Source: Lucifuga dentata (Eukaryota > Chordata > Actinopteri > Ophidiiformes > Bythitidae). From it: a stretch of 64,000 nt of DNA. Below the pieces are notes generated by a model that had not been told where the DNA came from, ran no database searches, and saw only the letters and a program-made list of their open reading frames with translations. Where the stretch lies: contig VXCM01000107.1 in the NCBI GenBank assembly GCA_014773175.1, positions 35,690 to 99,689 of the forward strand. The letters run 5' to 3'. Every line of letters begins with the position of its first letter. Within the stretch, counting starts at the first letter, position 1. A program made the translations under genes and the position numbers. Shown piece after piece: positions 52,283-64,000 of this stretch.

Positions 52283-54924
52283 CTACATTCTGTTCACAAA
52301 ACACACATGCGGGAGCTTCAGGGCCTTTTTTGGCTGAGAGGAACATGTCAGCTGTGGAACAGAAAAGAAGCTTTTTGCTAACTTTGTGGTTGCCGGCACG
52401 ATTCTGCATCAGCTGCTGTTTACTGCTGTTGTTGTTGTTTCAGTTGCATCCAATATGATAAATGCAGCTTTAAGTTAAAAACATAAAAGGTTAATATGTT
52501 AACTACAAAAGGGATTTTACAAGGCAGCTTTCATTAATATTCCACATGTACTTATGCAAATGGAAGATTTTCTTATCTCTTTCCCCAGAATGGATTTATG
52601 AGTTTACTGCAGGATACATTATTTATTACTACACTGTTGCTCATCCCATGATTTACTTACATTTTAAAATAACCTGACATGTACTGTGTGTTAGGCTCTG
52701 CTATACTGCATGTGACCTATTTATTTTCTTTAAGTGTAGCATATGTGTGTGTATGTGTGTTTGCACATGAACACATGTGCATCTGGGTCTATATTTGTTT
52801 ATCCATGCAATGTGCACTTTTAGAATAGTTCGTTGAAACATACAGTAGAAGAGACAGAAAGTAAAGATGAATATGTGGAGCTGTGGGTTTGACTGTAGTT
52901 TTGGTTCGGTTCAGGTGTAGTTTCACCTGAATTATCTCTAGATCAATGTTAATTAGGCCCAAATTTAATTCAGGTGTTGACTAGATTTACAGCTAGTGAA
53001 GCTAACTGCTATTTTTTTGTTTTGTTCTATGTCCAGATTTTACTTCATGGAGAAAATAGAGCCAAAAGTGAAGTGCAGATCATTTATTCAGGAACCTCAA
53101 AACCTGCAACTTGTCATCAAGTTATTATGACTTTAATTTGACTGTATCTTGACTTCAATTTGGCTCTAGTAGGTAGTTTCTTGGGTGCAGCTTGACTGTT
53201 GTTTGACTTCAGGTTGGCTCAGTTTTGACTCTATCTGTCTTGATCCAATTTGGGTCCAGTTGGGACTGAGTTATGTTACAGTTTTGGATCTGTCCCTGGT
53301 CTGTCAGAGCAGGTCATGCTCATAAGCAGGAAGAGCAGTGGGGGGCTTTGCGGCATTGTTGGGGTCTCCAACTCCCATCCTCTCCCTGGTTCCATCCCTG
53401 CCCCCCCATCCCNCCCTGCCTCCTGATAAATAGGCTGAGAGGGGATCCTGCCTACTCTATTTGCGTGAGAAGGGTCTTTGGATAGAAAAGAGTCCACTGA
53501 GTTTGTGTGTACGTGTGTGTGCATGTGTGTGTGTGTGTAGGCAGTAGCAGGTGTTTGGGTCAACACTGTCATGTTACATTTTGGTGACCGGTCCATGCTT
53601 GTGGGATTACAGGACGGGTCAAGACAGTCATACAGGATACACTTCATATTAACACACACGCTGGGATTGTCGTAATGGAAATTTAGTGGTAACACGTCAA
53701 ACTGCTTCTCTTTCCACATATATATTCTGAGACTTGTAATGTATGCACCTATAAAATGAGTGTTTGACTCTGGACCATGTGACTGCATAATATAAATGTG
53801 CTTGTGTTCGTCATCTTTATGAATGTCCACATTTTTTACGTCATACAGGAAAGAAGATCAGGATCATGAAAAATCTTTTCCAAAATTACTTCCACTTGTA
53901 GAACAAAACGGAAGTAATTTTTTTTTACAGGAAACAAGGCTCTGTTTATGATATTAACTTCGTTACCCTGTGGATTAAGGCTTAATCAAATTTTGAGGTT
54001 TTCAAAACACTTTCAAACACTTTCAAAGCAGAGGCACCTGCTACTGTGATTTAGTTTTTAAAAGCCAACCAAAGCCGCCTGCCCCCCTGAGCCCGACTAT
54101 CTGCTGTTTCCTCTGGGACTGTGCATGTGTGCGTGTGTGTGCGTGCATGCTTGTGTGCATGCGCGTGTGTGCATGTGTGCATGCTTCCCTCCCCCTCCTT
54201 CCCAAACTCTGCCTGTTTTTCTCACACCACTCGTTAACCCCTGGGTGCTCCTACCCCTAANTCCCCCATTCCCCCATGGCAGCATTCCACTCACACACAC
54301 CCACACATACACATACACACTGAGTGAGATCTGCTGTCACTGAGCAACACAAACTATAATCACACTAATCTAAACTTCAGTAAAATACAGATCTGCCACT
54401 GCTGTTTTACACTTTTACTTTCAATTTCCTGATGAACTCTTCTCTCCTATTTTCACCACACACACACACACACACACAAGCACAAGCAGACACAAATATG
54501 TTGACCTATAATCTATCTTGAACCTCATTCTTTTCCTCACAAGAACAAACATATGCACACAAACAGAAGTTAGTTGAAAAGTTGGGAGTTGCAGCCAGGT
54601 CTGTTCAAAGATCAGATGAGCTTCATTGTTTGCTGTTCAATCCATGCAAATGGTTGCAAGTAATACAGAGGCAGCATGGGTCATCGCACTGCAGGACAGA
54701 GTACAAACACACCTGGAGCAGAAGTAAAACGACCTGCAAGTAGATGGTGTAACAGCGGCAAAAGTACAAGAAGCACTTGTGGTAATAGTGTTCGATTTAA
54801 GTCTAAATTGAAACTCCTCCATCTCTTCTCACGTCTTCTCCTCCCTGACCTCTTCTCTCTGAATTCTCCCAGTCTTTCTCCTGCTCTTCTTCGTTCTCCT
54901 CTACACCCCTCCTGTCTGCAGAAA

Positions 54925-55055
54925 CAAAATACCGAAACCCTTCTCTCAGAGGTGTGATTTGACCGGTGACCTCAAAGCTGGCCACCGGTNCAAAATACCG
55001 AAACCCTTCTCTCAGAGGTGTGATTTGACCGGTGACCTCAAAGCTGGCCACCGGT
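54925..55055. repeat. 65-nt exact tandem duplication around a single N (assembly join)
   Basis: 54925-54989 equals 54991-55055, with N at 54990. Confidence 0.92.
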
Positions 55056-56419
55056 CTTTCACAGCGTCACACTTTCTCATACACTATTTTTTATTTTGCT
55101 GCTCGCTGCGGTAAGATGGCCTGATGGCTAGGAAGTTAACACACACATTTCTGAGGTCCACCGTCCGTTATTAAAGACTTCTGTAGTAATAAAAAAGCTC
55201 TGAAAAGGTTTAACTCAAGTCCGTAACTACAAGTTCAGCAGCTGCACTGTGATTTTTGGCTGAATGTTGAGAGATTTTTCACCCATCACCCACCACCTCC
55301 ACCTCTGTGGAAACATGGAAAATAGTTCCAGCAAGTTCACAACAGTACATAATCGTTATATCATATTTCATGTACGTTTAACCATTCACCTACGCAGATC
55401 TGCCAAACTGCGATGCAAAGCATTTAAGATCCGTCGCAACAAGTTTCAGAGCTGCTACTAATTTTCATTTTTGATTGAAGGAAACTTGTTTTATCCAAAT
55501 CCTAGAAACCACAGAGGCTCACGGCACCCTTAGACTATACACTCCCTCTCTATTTACGCATTCCCGTGCACCGGTGCTGACGTCTCCTAATCCATTACCC
55601 CTAATCAGAGGTGCAGTGTGGGAGAATGGAGGGGGAAAAATCATGCAAAAGTAAATTGTGTCATGCTACTTTGTGCTATTCTTACAATATTTTGAAGGTG
55701 GATTCTGATAAAAATCACAGAATGTGGCCTTCAGATGAAATATAAAAGGGAAAACTTCACCCCTGCATTAACTTGACTTGTACCCATTAGCAGTACAGGT
55801 GCATATTAAATAAAATAAGATACTATCTGCTTTATATTTGGTATTGGGAAGTTTTACATTTGCAAGGAGACAGGGTGTTATATTACACAACAGCTGGATG
55901 ATCAAAGCGTCTATCAGTATCCATGGAGACTGACATTTCCTGCTTGTTCTGGAGAGAGACGAGTGCGTCCCACAGCGAAACCTATTTAATTAGACCCTCC
56001 TCCTTGACAGAGCACCCTCCACAGCTGCAAGTGTGATGTCATGCAGAGTGACACTGCGTAATGACGTGCTAGTGGGCAGGGATCCGTTTGGAAATGGGCC
56101 AGAATTTATGAAAATGCATTAGAATGTATCAGTCAGGTCAGTGATCTATTCATACATTTAATGGAAAGAATTTGATTTATTTTCTAAATGTTCTGAGTTT
56201 CATCTGTGGTTGAATATGTCTGATTTTTCTTGGATTTTTTTCTTTGATTCCTCATTTGCTTATTTATTTACTTGGCTACTTGCTTTTTCTTCGCTGCGCA
56301 TCTCTGCTTTCAAACCTGTTTCTACCTTGAGGCAAAACCTGAAGAACATATCCTCTAAGAGTTGTCAAGAGGAGATATAAGAACATAACAGGGCAACAGA
56401 TCTGCTTTGACTCTTCCAC

Positions 56420-56448
56420 AGACACACACACACACACACACACACACA
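56420..56448. repeat. (AC)n microsatellite
   Basis: About 14 AC units. Confidence 0.9.
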
Positions 56449-57303
56449 TAAACACATGCAGACACAATACACACAGAAACTGGCACGCAGGATGGGAGTG
56501 TTTCCACAGAGATCTCCTGATGGCTCTACTACAGAGAGAGTGTATGGAGGCTCAAACAACCAGTTGTTGTTGTGAGTTGGCTCACACACACTGCTCTGAA
56601 GCACAAATACACACACATAAAACAGGCACACAAACACTAAAAAAGAAGCACAACTCCAAACAATGTAACCTGTGGCTAAAATCCAATTTCATCCTTTAGA
56701 AAAAGTGATACTGTGTAAAGTATTTTGTGCTTAGTATTGAACCTTTTCAGTGTGTATACTTGTGCTCTTGTGTATGTGATACCACACAAGACAAAAAGTC
56801 CCATATAGGTTCACTTTAAATTACCTTTTGCATAACACATATAAATCCATATAGGATTGTACAGCAACACTATAGAAGTGCTATTATGATACCATAGGAG
56901 ACACACATGGTAGCAATATAAAATGTTGGAAATTACATATTCTCTACCCCAAAATGAATGTTCTGCTTATATGTCATAATTACAGTACATATACCCACAA
57001 ATAATAAATTCATTCAAATGTGACTACTGACATACTTAAATATCTACAGTAAATGTAGTAATACAATAAAGATATAATCACAGATAATGTACTTCATAAA
57101 GTCACTAAAACTTCAGTACTAACTACCCCAGACACACTATATTGTAGGTCTCAACATTAATATTATAAGAATATGTAATATTATAAAACACATTACAATG
57201 ATACCATAAGAGAAAAGAGAAATCTGTAAGGCTAATGTAAAATCTTTTTGTAGTAACACAGATTGCTCATTTCCATTGCAATTAATAGGAATATTACAAG
57301 TAA

Positions 57304-57336
57304 CAAAAAAAAAAAAAAANAAAAAAAAAAAAAAAC
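57304..57336. repeat. poly-A run with contig join
   Basis: A-runs on both sides of N at 57320. Confidence 0.9.
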
Positions 57337-57546
57337 ATTAAATATTACAAAGTCACTATAAAATTACTTTTATGGTACAAATATATATCAAGAAATAATA
57401 AAAAATCCACAGAGTTCACTAAGGACATCATAAACTAATCACTGACCAGCATAGACACACTATGAATCCCAATAGGAATTTTCTGGGAATTTGTGTGTGC
57501 GCGCGCATGCTGAAACATCTGCCCAAGATTTAAGCTAACAAATAAT

Positions 57547-57585
57547 AGTAAAAAAAAAAAAAAAGNAGTAAAAAAAAAAAAAAAG
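57547..57585. repeat. short duplication around a single N (assembly join)
   Basis: The stretch AGTA followed by an A-run and G is present on both sides of N at 57566. Confidence 0.85.
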
Positions 57586-59547
57586 AAGCAACTCACAGAA
57601 ACTGGGGCTAAATGAGCTAAATGAGAATAACAAAGGTAGTTACAAAGAGTTTTCTAGTGAGCTCAGTACAAAGCGACATGAAACGTTTCTTTCATACTCA
57701 GGCTGACAGGCATTATAGTGAGAGAGCGCTTATGTGGCTCTGCGGTTGTGATGGACGCAGGAGATCCCATCTGGGTCATGTCTTATCAGGCTGACTGATT
57801 CACATTGATGAAATCATGCGGGCTTGTTAACTTGCCCAGTGGAAAACTCTAAACTAATACTGAGAAAAACATGGTAGAGTCTGAAGAGAGAGAGAGAGAT
57901 GCATGTCAAGGAGAGTAGAAAAAGGCAGAGTAAATAATGAGAGAGATGGGAGCAGGGGGAAGATAATGGTAAATAGTGATGTAAAGTCACAGCGGGAGAT
58001 GGAGTGGGATAATAAGAGCTGACTGAAGGGGAGAGATGAGATGGAGAGAGAAAGTAAAAGGGAGAGAAATGCAGGACGAGAGCTGCATGCTGCACAAAAC
58101 GTCCAATTTTTGGTATCTAACTATGCAATAAGAGCATTTGTATAGCAAAATCGCCAGGATCTACTCAGCATTCATCCAAGTGATCAATAGAGTCAATCTG
58201 CTATTAAAATGAAACTTCAACCCCTCCATCCCCTCCCCCACCCACCTGCTACTAAACCAACCCAATTCAAACACACACATTTAAAGATCCAATCCAAGTC
58301 ATGAGAACTTGTGTATGTGGATGTGTGTGAACAGTGTGTAGGTGTGTTTGCGTGTGGGTACTGGATGTGTGTAGGAAACGGTAACTTCTCAGGGCAATTT
58401 CAGTTACATTTCCCTTTGTTTTGAGAGATGATTTGTAGAAGAAAGAAAAACTCTAAAACTAAAAATGGGCGGCGACTGAAACGTCTGTTTGCCCTGGAAA
58501 ATGTGACAATGACTGAACACCTACATTTTAAACTGTATTTACAGTACAGTTCAAAACAGTGGGAAAAAAATAGATTATGAACTGATGGAAAATTGCATGC
58601 TGATGAGCAAATAAAAACAAAAGAAGGGGTTGAAAAACCTCTAACGCCAGCCTTTCTAATGCAGGCAGCTTTAAAACAAACCAGATCACAGCATCCTGAT
58701 GGTAAACAAGCAGCATTCCTCAACTCGTCTGTTTGAATAAAGCTCACCAGCACGACCTGATCTGTGACGTCTAGGATTCAGCTGGTGTGTTTACAGAGTA
58801 CTGGACTTATCAGATCAACACCTTGTGCAGAAAAAACACCTCCAGTGAAATGAATTCTCTGGTAAGAGGCTCAAAAATGCCAGTTGGATAATAATGGAAA
58901 CAAAGTGATGTCAAATGAAAACAGAGTCCAGTTGTGTTGGTTTGTATGTTTATACTTGACTTAGATAGGCAGAACTGTCCTTTAAAATTAATATGAAACA
59001 CACGACAGCCACACTCATAAAACAAGCACGATAATGGAGAATAATCCTCATAAAAAAAGGGTCAAATGTCAGTTGAAACAGATTAAATGAGGACACATCA
59101 TATGTCACAGCTAAACTTGGCCTTAATCCAGTTTAACATCAATTACACAATTATATATCCTCACCTACGATAATAGTATCTGCAGAATAATATGTAACAC
59201 AAGCCTCTATGGTTCTTACTGTGTTAAGAACAAGACAAACTGTGGTGTCAGTGTTCCTGGCAGCTGTGAGCCTTCATCAGTACAGTCATTAGCTGGCAAG
59301 AGGTTGAATTTGAATTTAGTTTGTTTATATGACTTAAATCATGTTTGTATCCTGTAAAAAAAACAAAACAAAAAAAAAACACTGCCAACATACAAAAGGA
59401 TGAATCAATATGATTTTACCATAAATTAGGCTATTTTATGAGGCAACAGCCTGTCAGTGCATCTCTGACATGATGCAGTTTGTTTAAATAAACATTACAC
59501 ATTTTGTTAAAATAATATTTGTCCAAGTGGGAGAAACAGTTGTAATA

Positions 59548-59571
59548 GTAGTAGTAGTAGTAGTAGTAGAT
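59548..59571. repeat. (TAG)n microsatellite
   Basis: About 8 TAG units. Confidence 0.9.
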
Positions 59572-59737
59572 TTCTAGGTTTTAGTAAAAAGAAGTACAGA
59601 GTTTTCATCAGTATCCTAAAGTCCACGTTTTTTTTTTTTTCAGAAGATTCTATAATATGACAAAAATAAAATTCTAAAGTTATTACTTTACTTATTTTAT
59701 TATCATTTATGGGTACTTTGATATGGGCATTGTTGCA

Positions 59738-60290
59738 TTTAAAGGGAACATATTACATAGATTTTTATGTTCTTATTTTCATTCTGGGGTCTGTTTTGAA
59801 ACTTTTGCAATGCTGTAATTTGCAAAATATCATCTTGATCCATCTCTACTCTCTTTTGCATACATTTCCTCACCTGGCAGACTCTCCTCATACTCTGATT
59901 ATTTAAGGCATCATGCATATTCGGCAAACCACAGGATCCTATTAATTCCACCCATGTATATACATCTTACTCACATTATTGCCTCAATGGAAGTACAGAC
60001 AAATAATCAGAGTATAGCATGCATGTAAATATACTGAGTAAAACACATCGCTCGCTTGCTAGCCTCAGATTTTAGGGGTTTGACAAACTAAGCGCATTAC
60101 TTGTTGACATGTTGCAGAAGTAAAGAACTCATAAAAAATGAAACTTTCAAGGCGGTTCAGTAGTCTCCTGAAGGCAGTTATAAGCATGATCCTCAAGTTC
60201 TACAACTTTAACAATGTTCAACATACACTCCCTACTATGTTACACTATAAAAATGAGGGAAAATAAAAATCATGGTATGTCCCCTTAAAA
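59738..60290 (+). mobile_element. TIR element, family B, longer copy (MITE-like)
   Basis: 553 bp bounded by TTTAAAGGGAACATA and TATGTCCCCTTAAA, imperfect inverted repeats. Non-coding. Related copy at 48642-49008. TIRs of the type TTAAAGGGGACATA recur in fish genomes; I do not assign a superfamily. Confidence 0.72.
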
Positions 60291-61178
60291 AAAAAAAAAT
60301 TCAGGAATAACACAACAGAATCTCAGATCTCCCTGACAGGTTGCTTTAGTGCTGCTAAACTCTGAATCCACATAATGTTGAGCTGGTGATTCATAAAACC
60401 AACTGCAGGTAATAAAGCAGAAAGCAGAGGTTGCATCAAGCAGTTATGTTTGCGCAGCGTTCCCTGGAGAGCTCAGGCGCTGCCAACGGGAGTTACCTGC
60501 GTCAGCCAGTCAGCAAAACAGCCATTAAACCAGCCAACCAGCCAGTGGGCCACCACTAAAACCGACATGCCTGTTACACAAGAAATAAGCAACAGAGGAT
60601 TATGCATTGTGTCATTCTCTCCACGTCGCACCAGCAGACAGCTTTACACAACACGCAGTACCGAACCGAGTCAAAGACTGCAGGATGGGACACGAGAAGG
60701 ACACAGACAGCCAGTTTATCTGCATGTATTTAAGATAAGCAAATGAAAGAGCGCTGTGGTGTGAACAGAGGAAGACAAGTATGAGAAAGGGCGAAGGACA
60801 CCAAGTAAAAAGAGATGATGACAGTAATCTACATACAAAGATGAACTGATGTTATGATCACATCAATATACTTCAAGAAATATACACAATGTGAAGTACT
60901 GTATATACATACTTATTGTAGAATTAATTAATACATTGGTTGTTTATAGGAAACCTTCACTGCGAGCTGAGTGGTCTTTTGAATTGGTTCAAAGCTTATA
61001 TTTGTAGCAATCTAAATGCTGTTGCAGCTTTTCCACATTGAATATTTGTAATTCTTTGAAAGTTTTTTCATATGAAAATAGACAAAGGAACAGCTACTAA
61101 ATGGAGAATAAGAAGAATACACAGTATTAGCCTTGAGAAATGCTAATAAAGAAGAAGCACACATCTCAGATCTCATTC

Positions 61179-61503
61179 AATATGGTTACATGCACAATAT
61201 ACGATTTATTGTCTGGACTGTGATGAAGGCAAAAATGCAAATCAGGCATAAATAGGAAAAATGAATTCTGGATTCTGTTCCGCAGTGAGGAAATGCATGC
61301 AGAAGTGTTTACTCCGATTATCACGTTTACATGCCTTACATATACATTTACACTCACATAATCTAAGTTTGCTACTCTGTGTAAGCATATGCCAATTTCT
61401 GCAGATTTGAATCTAATTATGGTGTTTACATGACGTTTAAAAAAAATCAATTTGCTCCCTTGATCTGAGTATTATCAAAGTTTTAACATGCATGTAAACG
61501 TAT
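61179..61503. mobile_element. possible short TIR element (third family)
   Basis: Left end ATATGGTTACATGCACAA and right end ACATGCATGTAAACGTAT are imperfect inverted repeats about 325 bp apart. Inside, TTTACATG occurs repeatedly. No coding capacity. Confidence 0.5.
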
Positions 61504-62176
61504 TGACTGTCTGGGGAAAATGATGCCCAGGTATGGAAACCTGCATAGCAGATGCTTGTGACTCAAACCTAATCAAGATATTAACAGTCTACAAGGAACC
61601 ATGCTGCAGTATGGACAGATGCCAACTACTACCATAAATCACTTTAGGAGATGACACACAGATGTTGGGGTTCCACAGACACAAAACCTGACTTGGACCT
61701 GCAAATTAATCTGATCAGATGTGGTTTGCTGTATAGTAAATGTTTGCATTTTAAGTTTCTAGTCATAGCATTTGTATGATATTATGTCCGGAAAGCTGGT
61801 TTTAGTGCTCACGAGGCTGCGACTCGATCACCTTTGTCTTAGACTGACTCAGATTAGGATTCAGTAAATGGGTCAGATGTTTGTAGTGATTTATTGGGAT
61901 TTGATTTTTAGGGAAGACATATTTTACCCATTCTTAAGAGCATTAATTGGGTGATTTAATGGAGTTGGTCAGGCATAATCTGATGGGATTAGTGGATATG
62001 TTCTATAAAGAGAGTTCTGTAGCCAGGGATTAGATTACCACAGCCAGCCAGTGTGAAGAACAACAATCACCTCTCTCTTTAAGGAGAAAACACAGAAGCC
62101 ATCACTGTAGGAGCAAATAGCAGATTATGATTGAATTGTGAATTGTGTACATGTGTGATTTGTGTGTGTGCATATA

Positions 62177-62613
62177 CAGTGGGGTCCAAAAGTCTGAGAC
62201 CATGTTGAAAATCTGTGATGTTTTCCATGTAAATCTGAAAATAATCAGAAAGTGTGACATCACAAGAAGCTCTTTGGAACATTGTCAAATATGTTGGGAT
62301 AACATGGCTCATCAGGTTTTGCACAAACTTGTGGAGTCCATGCCAGGTGGAGTGATGCTGTCATTAAAGCAAAGGGGNGGGGGGGGGGTACCAAATGCTG
62401 CAATATTCTGAAATTCATGGACATTTTTCAAAGATATAAGTTTTCATTCAAATTGTTAAGATGATGTTATCATTTATAATGAAAAATCCATCCATCCATC
62501 CATCTTCCATCCATCCGCTTACCATTCAGGTAATGAAAAATCTTGTATTAAATTCAAAAAGAATGCAAAGTAGAAGCATTTTCACAGTGGTCTCAGACTT
62601 TTGGACATAAGTG
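62177..62613 (+). mobile_element. Tc1-like transposon relic
   Basis: Left end CAGTGGGGTCCAAAAGTCTG, right end reading inwards CACTTATGTCCAAAAGTCTG; 19 bases (GTCCAAAAGTCTGAGACCA) are exactly inverted. A TA dinucleotide precedes the left end. Inside, the plus strand encodes HKLVESMPGGV and then GGVPNAA, which resembles the C-terminal end of Tc1-family transposases (LV-SMP-R...GG-TKY). The rest of the transposase is missing, so it is a non-autonomous, internally deleted copy. A (CATC)n insertion lies at about 62,490-62,520 and a join at N 62378. Confidence 0.75.
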
Positions 62614-64000
62614 TTTGTTAATACTTATTATGTATATGTGATTACATTTCCACCCCATTTTGAAGTTGAGAATAAAAGTAATCTAATTTTTACTTGTATT
62701 TCATATAATCTGTGCCTGCAGATTGATTAAATTCATGTGACAATGATCCCTGAATCTTTGATATATATTTAAGACAGTAAGCTGTAAAACTACTTGTCAG
62801 TAAATTGGATTACAGTAAGAAGTGAAACACTGACATGGTTTTGCTTTCATTTGATGTCATTTATGATTGAGGTTCATCAAATGAATATTATTGATTAGCA
62901 GGGCTAAACTACACTGGGAGTGATTATTATAAGAAAAAAATGTAAAAGCTTTCATGAAATGGCAAGAAGCTGAATCATCATTATCAATTAAAAGAAATGG
63001 TGAAAACGTCAAAAAATAAGTTAATAAGATCCAAGCAGGATAATGTCTACAGGTCTGTCTGTTTTGTTTCTACCTCTCAGCTGATTGTCCTGGAGAAGCT
63101 CCAGTCTGTGTTTGTGTTTAGCTTGGGATGGTGTGTTAGGGGCCAGGGTGGTGTTGAAGGTGTGTGTGTGTGTGGGTTGNGATCACCGGCGGCCCTACCT
63201 TCCTCTCTTCAGCTATCCTCCTCACATCTGGATACAATGTGGGAACAGGGCACTGAGGCTGGGAGGGGGAGCTGAAGAGAGGGTGTAAGCGTGCAGGGAG
63301 ATTCTTTACAAAACATCAAGAGCCAATGGAAAAGGTGATGGTGGGGTTGGAGNGGGGGGACTAAAAAGCTCCCTGTCTTTGGTCTCGTCTTCTCTGTGTG
63401 GTTGGCTGCTGGGCCCCAAGCAACAGACAGACAGAGAGGCAGCTGGGAGCTGAGGCCAGCAACCAACAGCAGCAGAGGAAACACAATGTGGGAGCACGAA
63501 TCCAGACAGCGCAGAAATGTCTGCTCTGAACACGCTAAATGCAGCAGATATATAATCGCTGCAGGTTTGCACTGACATGCATGTTTTCATACATTTCTTT
63601 AGTTCTGGTGAGCGATGATCCAAAGAAGTTGAATTTTTTTTATCGCTGTTGTACAGTACACGTGAAAGAACAGACGGTATATTATGTAATACATCTATTT
63701 TGTAAAAGAGAGAGTTGAGTAAAAGGCAAATGCGAGTTTCTTTGCCTTTGAGTCTGTCAAACATTAACAAATGCTATTTCAGAGGTCTCTTATGTAGCAC
63801 AATGTAATGGAATTCACTTACATTTTAATAAAACTTGTATGCCAATATATGAGAGACCGCAGTTTCTGGGTGCAACATCATCTGTGATTTTCCTTTTCAG
63901 CTTCTGTTCTTCCTTTTCACTTCCTTATCTTGTAGAAACTGTGATATTAATGAGTGTGTAGCAGTAATGTAAAAGTCATACTGAAGGTAAAGTGTGAAAA

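Larger units (their letters stand above)
47020..64000. other. upstream or first-intron region of znf516, no exon recognised
   Basis: No coding exon and no convincing CpG-rich promoter is visible. It holds dispersed elements, microsatellites and joins at 49110, 49791, 53413, 54261, 54990, 57320, 57566, 62378, 63180 and 63353. If the acceptor at 47020 is used, the first non-coding exon is either here, unrecognised, or beyond the right edge. Confidence 0.5.

Noticed and set aside
63197..63290. Possible minus-strand 5'UTR exon with CTCTCTTCAG acceptor and GAAG|GTAGGG donor
   Set aside because: Splice-like words alone are too weak, and a non-coding exon cannot be confirmed from sequence.

Overview
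The window looks like a ray-finned fish (teleost) chromosome segment. The evidence is AT-rich non-coding DNA dense in (CA)n, (GA)n and homopolymer tracts, several short DNA-transposon and retroelement relics of types common in fish, and one intron-containing vertebrate gene. Nothing bacterial or viral is present. There are 27 single-N positions that behave as contig joins. Four of them sit between two copies of the same 65-67 nt sequence, so those duplications are almost certainly assembly artefacts.

The only protein-coding gene I can support is the fish orthologue of ZNF516, a multi-C2H2 zinc-finger transcription factor, on the minus strand. Four coding exons can be joined: 46423-44647 (start codon and seven fingers), 41215-39792 (fingers 8 and 9, a CtBP-type motif, Ser-rich tract and C-terminal helical motif), 35686-35612 (finger 10) and 28674-28472 (finger 11 and stop). 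Every junction is phase 1. The exons predict about 1,159 residues, close to my recollection of about 1,160 for mammalian ZNF516. The first coding exon probably has a splice acceptor at 47020/47019 with about 600 nt of 5'UTR. The promoter and first non-coding exon were not identified and must lie further right or outside the window. Two of the single-N joins damage the gene model. The one at 41084 makes an apparent frameshift in exon 3, and the one at 35687 removes the acceptor of the finger-10 exon.

Layout: 1 to about 24.8 kb is intergenic DNA downstream of znf516, with no supportable gene, several conserved-looking AT-rich blocks that may be enhancers, microsatellites and repeat relics. About 24.8-28.47 kb is probably the 3'UTR and its flank, with candidate poly(A) signals. 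28.47-46.42 kb is the coding part with its introns, including a 331-nt run of pure G, a TTAA-flanked MITE-like element and long TG tracts directly upstream of the last two exons. 47.0-64.0 kb is upstream or first-intron sequence with no recognisable exon, holding two TIR elements of another family plus a third TIR element, a Tc1-like relic and a LINE-type tail.

I did not find a new multi-gene system. The observations most worth following up are the gene-model breaks at the N positions, the TG tracts at the last two acceptors, the in-frame single-finger cassette exon, the CtBP-type PIDLC site, and the TTAA-flanked dispersed element.
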